Made by a program: the position numbers and the translations under genes. Shown piece after piece: positions 1-7,192 of a stretch of 20,557 nucleotides of DNA (its first letter is position 1; every line of letters begins with the position of its first letter). The DNA is from CAZYPU01 sp049642705. Its GTDB lineage: Bacteria > Omnitrophota > Gorgyraeia > JABMRN01 > RBG-13-46-9. The notes beneath the pieces were generated by a model. That model was given only the letters and a program-made list of their open reading frames with translations, searched no databases and was not told where the DNA came from. The stretch is from NCBI GenBank assembly GCA_049642705.1, contig JBARPB010000083.1, forward strand, positions 1 through 20,557, given 5' to 3'.

Positions 1-2
1 TA

Positions 3-173
3 ACGAACGTAACCGACAAATGGCAGAAAATCGTAATACCCTTCAAGGATTTCAAGGGTATAACCGATTTCTCGAACCTCACTGAGTTCGTAATCGTATT
101 CGAAGACAGGATCGCCTCCAACAAAAAAGGCATCCTTTACATCGACGATATCGCATTCGGAAAGAAAAAGTAA
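3..173 (+). CDS. C-terminal fragment of a carbohydrate-binding-like protein
   Basis: The frame is open from the window edge to a TAA at 171-173, giving 56 residues of the C-terminus; the start lies outside the window. The fragment alternates short beta-type stretches (WQKIVIPFKDFKG, FVIVFED) and ends with GILYIDDIAFGKKK. A closing IDDI strand of this kind is typical of beta-sandwich modules such as CBM11/CIA30-like or galactose-binding domains of extracellular proteins. The next gene, 9 bp downstream, has a similar kind of domain behind a membrane anchor, so the two may work on the same glycan or envelope substrate. The fold assignment is inference from a short fragment; no catalytic part is visible. 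Confidence 0.6.
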   Translation, partial: TNVTDKWQKIVIPFKDFKGITDFSNLTEFVIVFEDRIASNKKGILYIDDIAFGKKK

Positions 174-182
174 TTTGTTTAA

Positions 183-884
183 ATGAGCAAGATTTTCGAT
201 ATCTTGAGCAAGCACCTCAGGCCGGGGGATAAGCCGGTTTCGGACCCTGTACAGGAAGAACTCACGCGGACTTTTTTTACCCCGACCGCGAGGAAAAGAA
301 GGAAAACACCGAAGACGTTATTCCTGATAGCGCTAATAGCAACATCGCTGACTTTCCTTTTCGTTGCCTTAAAAGACAACGTAAAGATTTTTAAACCCTC
401 TTCGGGTGAAGGCGTTTTCTTTATAAAAGACGGAAAGCCGGACAAGTACCTGGTAAGGGACGTGTTTTTTGACGGGGACGCCCGAAAATTCTCAAGGGAG
501 AAAAATGGGATGCTTGTCTTGGTGAATTTGGGAAAAGTCGGCTGGGCTAATTTCAGCGTGGAATTCAAGGAACCCGTAAACATGGAAAAAGTCGACATAA
601 TGTACACCGCAAGGGGACAGATAGGCGATGAATGTGTTATCCTCGTGCTCGTCGACGCGGACAACCGTTCCTACAGGATGGGAAGGGACTTATCCTCGGC
701 CCTTACGAGGGAGTGGCAGAAATGCGCGGTAAACTTGAGGCCCGTGAAAGACGCGATTGATATGCGCAATATACAGGCGGTAAAATTTGAATTCGGAAAC
801 CTAACAGCAGGAAATTACACTTCCGCTACAATATTCCTGAGGGACCTGTACGTTACGAAAAGAAGGGGTGTAAAATGGCTGTAA
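183..884 (+). CDS. Membrane-anchored protein with a carbohydrate-binding-like domain
   Basis: 233 residues. A basic cytoplasmic stretch (ARKRRKTPK, about 36-44) precedes one hydrophobic helix at about 44-64, so the protein should have a short inside N-terminus and a large outside C-terminal domain. That domain (about 80-230) has features of a beta-sandwich binding module: VLVNLGKVGWANFSVEF, an exposed acidic strand, and a closing strand ATIFLRDLYV. This resembles the end of the preceding gene's product. There is no recognisable enzyme motif. The last 10 bp overlap the ROK regulator, so the two are probably translated from one message. The function is unknown; sensing or holding a sugar polymer is a guess from fold and neighbours. 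Confidence 0.7.
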   Translation: MSKIFDILSKHLRPGDKPVSDPVQEELTRTFFTPTARKRRKTPKTLFLIALIATSLTFLFVALKDNVKIFKPSSGEGVFFIKDGKPDKYLVRDVFFDGDARKFSREKNGMLVLVNLGKVGWANFSVEFKEPVNMEKVDIMYTARGQIGDECVILVLVDADNRSYRMGRDLSSALTREWQKCAVNLRPVKDAIDMRNIQAVKFEFGNLTAGNYTSATIFLRDLYVTKRRGVKWL

Positions 885-2098
885 GAAAAGAATACACCTT
901 TACCTATAAGGATATTTCCGACAGGAAAAGAAAAAACCTCGCCATACTGGATTACGTGAGGAGAAGGGGCCCGCTTTCGAGAACCGATATATCAAAGGAG
1001 ACGGATATAAATATCGTATCGGTGTCAAACTACGTGATGAATTACATAAAGCAAGGGCTTGTTTTGGAATGGGGCCTTGACACCTCCACCGGCGGCAGGA
1101 GGCCGGAACTTATAAAACTGAATATTGAAAATGCTTACGTAGCAGGGCTTGACATAGGTTCGGAGAAACTCATCGCCGTTATCGCGGACCTCGGTTTGAA
1201 AATAAAATCAAAGGTCGCCGCACCGAGGCCTGAAGGCAGCATGGATAAGGTCATGGAAGCAGCCACCGCGGTGCTCGAGAAAACCATAAAGGAATTCAAA
1301 AGGCCTATAAGCGATATAAAACTTATCGGCGTAGGCGCTTCGGGCATAGTCGATATATATTCCGGGACGATACGCGATACGAATCCGGCCAGGGGCATGA
1401 CGAAGACAAACCTCTTTAACCTGGCCCGCCTTCTGGAAAACAAATTTAACGTTGTAAGCCTCGTAGGAAACGACGCCACCTGCGCCGCTTTCGGGGAGCT
1501 CAGCCTTAATCCCGATACCGGAATAACCGAAATGCTTTATATTTACGCCGACATAGGATGCGGAATAATAATTAACCGCGACATCTATTGCGGCACCTCA
1601 GGAAGCGCCGGGGAAATACAAATCTTGGCTAGTGATAAAGAAGAAAAGGCCCGGATTATGGAAATCGCCTCTTACGGCGTAAAAGGGGTTGATCTCGGTA
1701 TTGTCGAAGAGGCAAAAAAACTGATCGGAAAAGGCGAGGCAGGGGAGATACTCAAACTCGCCGGCGGCCGGAAGGACGCTGTTACGAAAGAAATGATTTT
1801 TGAGGCGGCGCGGAAAGGCGATAAAAAAGCCGCAGCATTACTGACTGACGCCGCGCACTGGCTCGGCGTCAAGGTCGCTTATCTTATAAATATATTCAAC
1901 CCGCAGCTGGTTGCGATAGGCGGCGGAATGGAAAAGGCGGGAAATACATTTATGGATGCGCTCATAACTTGCGTGAAAATGCACACTTTCGAAGAGTCGT
2001 TTAACGCGGCGAAGATTATGCCGAGTTTTCTCGGCGAGGACGCGATAGCGATAGGGGCAGCGGCCCTGGGGGTGCGCGAGCTTTTTATTAACGCGTGA
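875..2098 (+). CDS. ROK-family transcriptional regulator (NagC/XylR type)
   Basis: 407 residues. The N-terminus (about 15-75) is a winged helix-turn-helix: NLAILDYVRRRGPLSRTDIS, then a recognition segment with NIVSVSNYVMNYIKQGLV and a wing at TGGRRPELI. A sugar-kinase-like ROK domain follows: a first phosphate loop VAGLDIGSEKLIAVIADL, GVGASGIVD, GNDATCAAFGE, DIGCGIIINRDIYCGTSGSAGEI, and LVAIGGGMEKAG near the C-terminus. ROK repressors bind a sugar or sugar phosphate and release their operator. The conserved His after AGEIG and the CxCGxxGC zinc motif are both missing; the sequence runs AGEIQILASDKEEKAR instead. A ribosome site (AGGGGTG) sits 5 bp before the ATG, which overlaps the end of the preceding gene. 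The target operon is not known; the envelope genes upstream are one candidate. Confidence 0.9.
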   Translation: MAVRKEYTFTYKDISDRKRKNLAILDYVRRRGPLSRTDISKETDINIVSVSNYVMNYIKQGLVLEWGLDTSTGGRRPELIKLNIENAYVAGLDIGSEKLIAVIADLGLKIKSKVAAPRPEGSMDKVMEAATAVLEKTIKEFKRPISDIKLIGVGASGIVDIYSGTIRDTNPARGMTKTNLFNLARLLENKFNVVSLVGNDATCAAFGELSLNPDTGITEMLYIYADIGCGIIINRDIYCGTSGSAGEIQILASDKEEKARIMEIASYGVKGVDLGIVEEAKKLIGKGEAGEILKLAGGRKDAVTKEMIFEAARKGDKKAAALLTDAAHWLGVKVAYLINIFNPQLVAIGGGMEKAGNTFMDALITCVKMHTFEESFNAAKIMPSFLGEDAIAIGAAALGVRELFINA

Positions 2099-2114
2099 TG
2101 TGGGGTGATAAAAG

Positions 2115-2960
2115 ATGAACTATATTAAGACAGGTTTGTTGCTCGTCATATTAACGCTTCTTCTTGTCTGGGTAGGGGGTTTATTAGGCGGGGCGCGAGG
2201 TGCGGTAATCGCATTTGTAGCGGCACTTCTCATAAACGGCATAAGCTACTGGTACAGCGATAAGATAGTGCTCGCGCTCTACAAGGCGCGCGAGATCCCC
2301 GAGAGGCAGTTTTATCACCTGTATAACCTCGTGAGGGAACTTACGCAATCGGCGAACCTTCCCATGCCGAGAATTTATATGGTCGAGAACAAATCGCCCA
2401 ATGCATTCGCCACCGGAAGAAACCCGCAAAAAGCGGTCGTCTGCGTAACGAGGGGCCTTCTCGAATTGCTGGACGAGGACGAGTTAAAAGGCGTTCTCGC
2501 GCATGAGCTGGCGCACGTGAAAAACAGGGACACGCTTATCATGACGGTTACAGCGGCTTTGGCGGGCGCGATTATGATGCTCGCGTACATGGCGAGGTGG
2601 GCTGCCATATTCGGCGGCTATTCACGGGATAGGAGGGGTTCGGGAAATATTATCTCGCTTATCGCTATTTCGATACTCGCGCCGATAGCAGCCGTTATCG
2701 TGCAGCTTGCGATATCGCGCTCGAGGGAGTACGCCGCCGACAGGCAGGGCGCATATTTTGCGAAAGACCCGACGGGCCTTGCGAGCGCACTTAGGCGGCT
2801 CAGTGAGGCAGCGAAGGTTCGCCCGATGAAGGAGGCCTCGCCGCAGACGGCGCACCTTTTCATAGTAAACCCGTTCCGCGCGAGTTTCATCACAAACCTT
2901 TTCTCCACCCACCCGCCCATCGACGAGCGAATCAAGCGATTGCGGGGAATGAAGGCATAA
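2115..2960 (+). CDS. htpX: Membrane zinc protease HtpX
   Basis: 281 residues, the usual length for HtpX, an M48-family inner-membrane metalloprotease that degrades damaged membrane proteins. Two hydrophobic segments open the protein (about 6-23 and 29-45). The active site is H130-E-L-A-H134 within GVLAHELAHVKNRD; the third zinc ligand is E205 in SREYAAD. Two more hydrophobic stretches (about 141-160 and 179-200) lie between these motifs, as in the family. The C-terminal STHPPIDERIKRL block is also typical. GGGGTGATAAAAG before the ATG provides the ribosome site. It lies 16 bp after the ROK gene and 3 bp before agmatinase, so it is probably part of one transcription unit with no obvious functional link to either. 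Confidence 0.96.
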   Translation: MNYIKTGLLLVILTLLLVWVGGLLGGARGAVIAFVAALLINGISYWYSDKIVLALYKAREIPERQFYHLYNLVRELTQSANLPMPRIYMVENKSPNAFATGRNPQKAVVCVTRGLLELLDEDELKGVLAHELAHVKNRDTLIMTVTAALAGAIMMLAYMARWAAIFGGYSRDRRGSGNIISLIAISILAPIAAVIVQLAISRSREYAADRQGAYFAKDPTGLASALRRLSEAAKVRPMKEASPQTAHLFIVNPFRASFITNLFSTHPPIDERIKRLRGMKA

Positions 2961-2963
2961 AAA

Positions 2964-3854
2964 ATGGAAGAGGTAATTTTAGAAAAGAGATTCAGTGACG
3001 TAGCAAGCGATTACGCGGGGCTTAAGAAAGCGAAGGCGTGCGTCATCCAGGCGCCGTACGAAGGTACGCTTACGTACGTCAAGGGCGCCCGCAGAGGCCC
3101 GGCTGCGATTATCGATGCCTCCGCAAATATGGAGCGTTTCGACGACGAATTACAAACCGAGACCTACAAAATAGGTATTTACACGAGCCCCCCCCTGGAG
3201 TTCGGCATCTCCGCTACGCCGGAAAAAGCCATAAGCAGGGTAAAAGACGCTGTTAGCGAAGTTTTGCAGGCGGGTAAATTTCCCGTCGTTTTAGGCGGCG
3301 AGCACTCGGTAACGGTGGGAGCGGTCCGCGCGGCAAAGGAAACCTTTAAGGAACTCTCCGTGCTTTACCTGGACGCCCATTGCGACCTCCGGGACGAGTA
3401 CGGCGGTTCGAAATACAATCATGCATGCACGGCAAGAAGAATTCATAAAATGTGCCCCATCACGGAGGCAGGAACGAGAAGCTTAAGTCAGGAAGAAAAG
3501 GACTTCCTCAACACCTCGCCACCCAACCTGAAGGTCATAAGCGTCCACGATATCCTGGAGATGCACGACTGGAAAAAGGAAGCGGCCAGGTCCCTAACGG
3601 ACACGGTTTACATAACGATAGACCTCGATGTGCTCGACCCTTCCATCATGCCTTCGGTGGGAACGCCGGAACCGGGGGGCCTGGGCTGGTACGAGTTTAT
3701 GGATTTATTGAAAAGAATAGCAAAAGAAAAAAAGGTGATAGGGTTTGACGTCGTCGAGTTGTCCCCCAAAGATGGCTTCGTGGCGCCCGATTTCCTGGCC
3801 GCGAAACTCGTTTACCGGCTTTTGGGGTATGTTTTCTTTAATGGGAGGAAATAA
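2964..3854 (+). CDS. speB: Agmatinase (arginase/agmatinase/ureohydrolase family)
   Basis: 296 residues. Agmatinase hydrolyses agmatine to putrescine and urea with two manganese ions. The metal ligands are visible: H114 in GGEHS, D137, H139 and D141 in LDAHCDLR, and D220 and D222 in IDLDVLDPS. H153 in YNHACTARR corresponds to the conserved substrate-site histidine region. The N-terminal PYEGTLTYVKGARRGPAAI block is typical of agmatinases rather than arginases. The adjoining gene makes agmatine from arginine, which settles the substrate better than sequence alone. The stop codon is followed directly by the ATG of the decarboxylase gene, whose ribosome site GGAGG lies inside the last codons of this gene, so the two should be made together. 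Confidence 0.94.
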   Translation: MEEVILEKRFSDVASDYAGLKKAKACVIQAPYEGTLTYVKGARRGPAAIIDASANMERFDDELQTETYKIGIYTSPPLEFGISATPEKAISRVKDAVSEVLQAGKFPVVLGGEHSVTVGAVRAAKETFKELSVLYLDAHCDLRDEYGGSKYNHACTARRIHKMCPITEAGTRSLSQEEKDFLNTSPPNLKVISVHDILEMHDWKKEAARSLTDTVYITIDLDVLDPSIMPSVGTPEPGGLGWYEFMDLLKRIAKEKKVIGFDVVELSPKDGFVAPDFLAAKLVYRLLGYVFFNGRK

Positions 3855-4424
3855 ATGATACTTGTTTCGCGAAAAAGACTGCTTGTCCCGAAGAAAATGT
3901 TCCTCACCAAAGGTGCCGGGACGCACGGGACTGAACTCAGGAGTTTCGAGCTCGCTTTAAGGGACGCCGGCATAGAAAAATGCAACCTCGTCGCCGTCTC
4001 CAGCATCCTGCCGCCGGAATGCAGGATAATATCGAAAAACGAAGGCATGAAAGAACTTGTTCCGGGGATGCTTACGTTTGTCGTCATGGCGCGCTGCTCC
4101 TCAAGCGAACCGCACCGCCTGATAGCCTCGTCCATAGGCCTTGCCAAGCCGGCTGATCCCAATGCCTACGGGTACCTAAGCGAGCACCACGCGTTCGGGG
4201 AGACCGAAAAAGTCGCCGGCGATTTCTCCGAAAACCTGGCCGTTTCGATGCTTGCCTCGACGCTGGGCATGGACTACAAAGAAGACAAGGCCTGGGACGA
4301 AAAAAAAGAGGAATTCAAGATAAGCGACAAGATAGTCCGCACCACGAACATTACCCAGTCAGCCATTGTAAGCCCCGACGGCAACTACACGACGGTAATA
4401 TCCGCAGCCGTTTTTATATTCTGA
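3855..4424 (+). CDS. pdaD: Pyruvoyl-dependent arginine decarboxylase
   Basis: 189 residues, a little longer than the archaeal enzymes. The family is made as a proenzyme that cuts itself at a Ser-Ser bond; the second serine becomes the pyruvoyl cofactor, replacing PLP. Here the site is S49-S50 in NLVAVSSILPPECR. Other family marks are GAGTHGTEL near the N-terminus, PGMLTFVVMARCSS, and GYLSEHHAFGET. The reaction is arginine to agmatine plus CO2, which feeds the agmatinase encoded immediately upstream. Together they form an archaeal-style route to putrescine that avoids ornithine decarboxylase. Aspartate decarboxylase (PanD) uses the same chemistry but is shorter and lacks these blocks. No spermidine-forming gene is present in the window. 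Confidence 0.94.
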   Translation: MILVSRKRLLVPKKMFLTKGAGTHGTELRSFELALRDAGIEKCNLVAVSSILPPECRIISKNEGMKELVPGMLTFVVMARCSSSEPHRLIASSIGLAKPADPNAYGYLSEHHAFGETEKVAGDFSENLAVSMLASTLGMDYKEDKAWDEKKEEFKISDKIVRTTNITQSAIVSPDGNYTTVISAAVFIF

Positions 4425-4444
4425 AAAAGCCTTCAACTGATAAT

Positions 4445-5158
4445 ATGAGCCAACCAAGATTTTACCGCAGGTGGGTCGATTCTGACCTTATAAATTTCAC
4501 AGTGCGCGAGGGCCAAACCGATATACTCATTTCCGCCGAAAAGAATTTAAAGAAAAAAGCCGAAGAACTCATACGCCGTTACAGAAAAGATATCTCGGAT
4601 TACATAAAATTGAATCCGGAATTCCGGACAAGCCTGAAACCCATGCCGCAGGATGAGAACGCGGCGGGAATAATAAAGGCAATGCTTGAGGCAACGCGCC
4701 TCGCTGGCGTGGGGCCGATGGCGGCCGTTGCAGGCGCAATAAGCGAATTTACAGGGAAAAAGCTTCTTGAATATACGAGCCAGGTTATCCTGGAAAACGG
4801 GGGCGATATTTTCATAAAGACGGACAGGGAAAGAAAAATCGGTATATATGCCGGCGGCTCGGTTTTAAGCGGGAAGGTCGCTCTGAGGATAAGACCTGAG
4901 GCGGCGCCGGTCGGCATCTCCACCTCAAGCGCCACGGTGGGGCATTCTTTAAGTTTCGGGAAGGCCGATGCCGTTACAGTCGTATCCCCCGATGCGTGCC
5001 TTGCCGACGCCTCTGCCACGGCGGTATGCAACAGGGTCAAAACCGAAGCCGATATAGAGGCGGCTTTGAATTTTGCAAAAAGTATTGAAGGTGTTCAGGG
5101 ATGTGTGGTAATATATAAGGATAAGATAGGGAGCATAGGAGAGATTGAACTCGCATGA
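4445..5158 (+). CDS. COG2122 / UPF0280 ApbE-like protein, probable homocysteine synthesis factor
   Basis: 237 residues. It matches the UPF0280 (COG2122) family, a relative of the ApbE flavin transferase fold: GPMAAVAGAISEF, NGGDIFIKT, TSSATVGHSLSFGKADAV and DACLADASATAV are the family blocks. Proteins of this family are needed, with a DUF39/COG1900 protein and a NIL-ferredoxin, to make homocysteine from aspartate semialdehyde in some methanogens and sulfate reducers. The next gene in the same direction is exactly such a NIL-ferredoxin, so that role is likely here. The COG1900 partner is not in the window. No good ribosome site precedes the ATG. The TGA stop (5156-5158) is embedded in the left end of palindromic element A. 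Confidence 0.88.
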   Translation: MSQPRFYRRWVDSDLINFTVREGQTDILISAEKNLKKKAEELIRRYRKDISDYIKLNPEFRTSLKPMPQDENAAGIIKAMLEATRLAGVGPMAAVAGAISEFTGKKLLEYTSQVILENGGDIFIKTDRERKIGIYAGGSVLSGKVALRIRPEAAPVGISTSSATVGHSLSFGKADAVTVVSPDACLADASATAVCNRVKTEADIEAALNFAKSIEGVQGCVVIYKDKIGSIGEIELA

Positions 5159-5339
5159 GGCCACAACTTATGGAGCGAAGCGAACATAAGTTGTATAGCC
5201 GAATGCGACCCCCCACCCAGATCTTTCATAGAAGTTCTGGGAAGTAACTGGGTGGGGGGTTTAATTCGCACGTTCAAAGAAGAAGCTCATGGAAGATGGA
5301 CTTATGGAAATCGAAGATTTCCATAAGTCCAGTGCTCAT
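5155..5339 (+). repeat. Palindromic element A: three hairpins, no gene inside
   Basis: 185 bp filling the gap between the COG2122 gene and the NIL-ferredoxin gene. It starts ATGAGGCCACAACTTA and ends TAAGTCCAGTGCTCAT; the ends are imperfect inverted repeats (11 of 16 positions). Inside are three stems. H1 is 5163-5172 with 5185-5194, 10 bp. H2 is 5208-5219 with 5249-5260, 12 bp built on ACCCCCCACCCA, flanked outside by CGAAT/ATTCG pairs at 5200-5204 and 5264-5268. H3 is 5297-5312 with 5316-5331, 16 bp with a 3-base GAA loop. The same layout recurs at 9846-10273, where the H2 loop holds a nuclease gene. No flanking duplication is seen. It may be a gene-less derivative of that element. Confidence 0.8.
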
Positions 5340-5354
5340 TAAAGGTGATGTGCG

Positions 5355-5762
5355 ATGATAGCAAAAAAGATCGTTTTAAAATTTCCGCCGAAACTGGTCG
5401 ATAAACCCATTGTCTATAAGCTCGTTAGGGATTTCGACCTCGTTTTCAATATCCTGAGGGCACGGGTAACCCCGAAGGAGGAAGGGGAGCTTGTAATCGA
5501 ATTAAAGGGCCACAAGGAGAAATACGCCGAAGGCATAAAATACTTAAAAGACCTCGGCGTGAACATACAGCCCTTGAGCCAGGATGTGACCAGGGACGAA
5601 GAGCGCTGCACACACTGCGGTGCATGCATCACGATATGCCCTACGGCAGCGTTTTACATGGACAAGAAGACCATGAAGGTGATTTTCGACGCCGATAAGT
5701 GCATCGCCTGTGAGCTGTGCGTAATAGGCTGCCCGCCGCGCGCGATGAAGGTTAAACTTTGA
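5355..5762 (+). CDS. NIL-domain ferredoxin, probable homocysteine synthesis electron carrier
   Basis: 135 residues in two parts. Residues 1-75 form a NIL domain, a small alpha/beta module also found at the end of the methionine transporter MetN. Residues 80-130 hold two 4Fe-4S sites: C85-THC-GAC-ITICP (cysteines 85, 88, 91, 95) and C116-IAC-ELC-VIGCP (cysteines 116, 119, 122, 126). The same architecture is the NIL/ferredoxin partner of COG1900 (DUF39) in direct sulfur insertion into aspartate semialdehyde. The COG2122 gene upstream, separated only by repeat element A, supports that role. A ribosome site AAAGGTG precedes the ATG. The TGA stop overlaps the TTG start of pabB. A general-purpose ferredoxin is the alternative. 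Confidence 0.88.
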   Translation: MIAKKIVLKFPPKLVDKPIVYKLVRDFDLVFNILRARVTPKEEGELVIELKGHKEKYAEGIKYLKDLGVNIQPLSQDVTRDEERCTHCGACITICPTAAFYMDKKTMKVIFDADKCIACELCVIGCPPRAMKVKL

Positions 5763-7192
5763 TCGAAAAGCTCAATTTAGAAATCCCGCCCGCCAGTGTT
5801 TATGATCGTCTACGCGGCTTGCCCTACAGTTTTTTTCTCGATAGCGCCTTACCATCACAAAAATTGGGACGATTTTCATTTATCGGGATAGAACCCTTCC
5901 TTATCTTTAAATCCAAAAAAGACCGCATAACGCTGGACTGGATAACGAAACGGGAGGAGCTTCGCGGAAACCCGTTTATAGCGCTTAAAAAACTTTTTGG
6001 ACGCTTCAGGACAAATCCACGCATCTCGCATATTCCTTTTACGGGCGGGGGTGTAGGGTATTTTTCCTACGACCTTAAAGATTTTAACGAACCCTGCCTG
6101 TGCACGCATAGGCGAGGCAAGCGCCTTCCGGAGCGCGCCATAGACGACATTAACATACCCGATTGCATTTTTTGTTTTTACGATACTGTTTTGGCCTTTG
6201 ACCATTCAAGGCGGGAATTTTTCGCAATATCCACGCAAAAGGAACGGCTTGAGAGGCTGAAGAACAGGATTCGGACGGGGACAGGTCTTTCATCAGGCAG
6301 GTTTAGTGTCGGGACAAGACCTGTCCCCGTTAAGACAAAACTCGAATCGAATTTCACGAAGGATTCGTATATAAGGGCAGTCGAAAGGGCAAAGGAGTAC
6401 ATAAAAGCCGGAGACATATACCAGGTTAATCTCTCCCAGAGGTTTAAAGTTACTTTAAACACGGATCCGTTCGACCTCTACAAGATTTTAAGGACTATTA
6501 ATCCCGCGCCTTTCGCCTGCTTTCTTAATTTCGCAGATGTAAAGATAGTGAGCGCCTCACCCGAGAGGTTCCTGAAGAAAGAGGCCCGTTGCATCGAAAC
6601 GCGGCCCATCAAGGGGACGAGGCCGCGCGGTGGAAATCCTTCCGAAGACGCGACCCTTAAAAAAGAACTTATAGCAAGCGCAAAAGACAGGGCCGAGAAC
6701 CTCATGATCATAGACCTGGAGCGCAACGACCTCGGCCGGATTTGCGAATACGGAAGCGTGCGCGTTTCGGAATTTATGGCCTGCGAGGAATACGCTACCG
6801 TTTTTCACCTCGTTTCGACCGTCGAGGGAAGACTCCGCGAAGACGTTTCTGCGGTGGATTGCCTGATTAACTGTTTCCCCGGCGGCTCTATTACCGGGGC
6901 GCCGAAAATAAGATCCATGGAGATTATAGAGGAACTCGAGCCGGTTAAGCGCTCGATTTATACCGGCTCCATCGGCTATATCGGCTTTGACGGCAATATG
7001 GATACCTCCATCGTAATACGGACGTTTATTATCAAAGGAAACACCGCGTATTTTCACGTCGGGGGAGGGATAGTTTACGATTCCGACCCCGAGAAGGAGT
7101 ATCAGGAAACACTCGATAAAGCGAAGGCGCTGATAGAGGCAATTTCGTATGAGACTGGCTTACCTAAACAAAAAGCTTATTCCCTTACATAA
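5759..7192 (+). CDS. pabB: Aminodeoxychorismate synthase component I
   Basis: 477 residues. The enzyme converts chorismate with ammonia to 4-amino-4-deoxychorismate, the first step towards p-aminobenzoate and folate. The chorismate-binding domain spans about 195-465. Lysine K285 in PIKGTRPRG is the nucleophile that marks PabB; anthranilate synthase has alanine there. PGGSITGAPK (374-383) and ERNDLGRI are the other signatures. The start is a TTG overlapping the upstream stop. The glutamine amidotransferase partner (PabA) is not in the window. An oddity: residues about 172-191, between the two halves of the protein, are encoded by a palindromic insert at 6275-6330 that keeps the frame. The aminodeoxychorismate lyase-like gene overlaps its 3' end by 44 bp. 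Confidence 0.94.
   Translation: MIEKLNLEIPPASVYDRLRGLPYSFFLDSALPSQKLGRFSFIGIEPFLIFKSKKDRITLDWITKREELRGNPFIALKKLFGRFRTNPRISHIPFTGGGVGYFSYDLKDFNEPCLCTHRRGKRLPERAIDDINIPDCIFCFYDTVLAFDHSRREFFAISTQKERLERLKNRIRTGTGLSSGRFSVGTRPVPVKTKLESNFTKDSYIRAVERAKEYIKAGDIYQVNLSQRFKVTLNTDPFDLYKILRTINPAPFACFLNFADVKIVSASPERFLKKEARCIETRPIKGTRPRGGNPSEDATLKKELIASAKDRAENLMIIDLERNDLGRICEYGSVRVSEFMACEEYATVFHLVSTVEGRLREDVSAVDCLINCFPGGSITGAPKIRSMEIIEELEPVKRSIYTGSIGYIGFDGNMDTSIVIRTFIIKGNTAYFHVGGGIVYDSDPEKEYQETLDKAKALIEAISYETGLPKQKAYSLT
6275..6330 (+). repeat. In-frame palindromic insert within pabB
   Basis: A perfect 15-bp inverted repeat, ACGGGGACAGGTCTT at 6275-6289 and its complement at 6316-6330, with a 26-base spacer. 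It lies in the coding sequence between the N-terminal part and the chorismate-binding domain of PabB and is read as TGTGL...GTRPVPV without a frame break. The GGGGACAGGTC core resembles REP-like palindromes that I recall as widespread in some bacterial genomes; this recollection is not checked. The insert sits in what should be a loop or linker, which would explain why it is tolerated. Confidence 0.8.

Noticed and set aside
5155..5339. CRISPR-like or riboswitch explanation for element A
   Set aside because: There are no regularly spaced direct repeats, and the same structure occurs before an unrelated gene with a nuclease inside, which fits a mobile repeat better.
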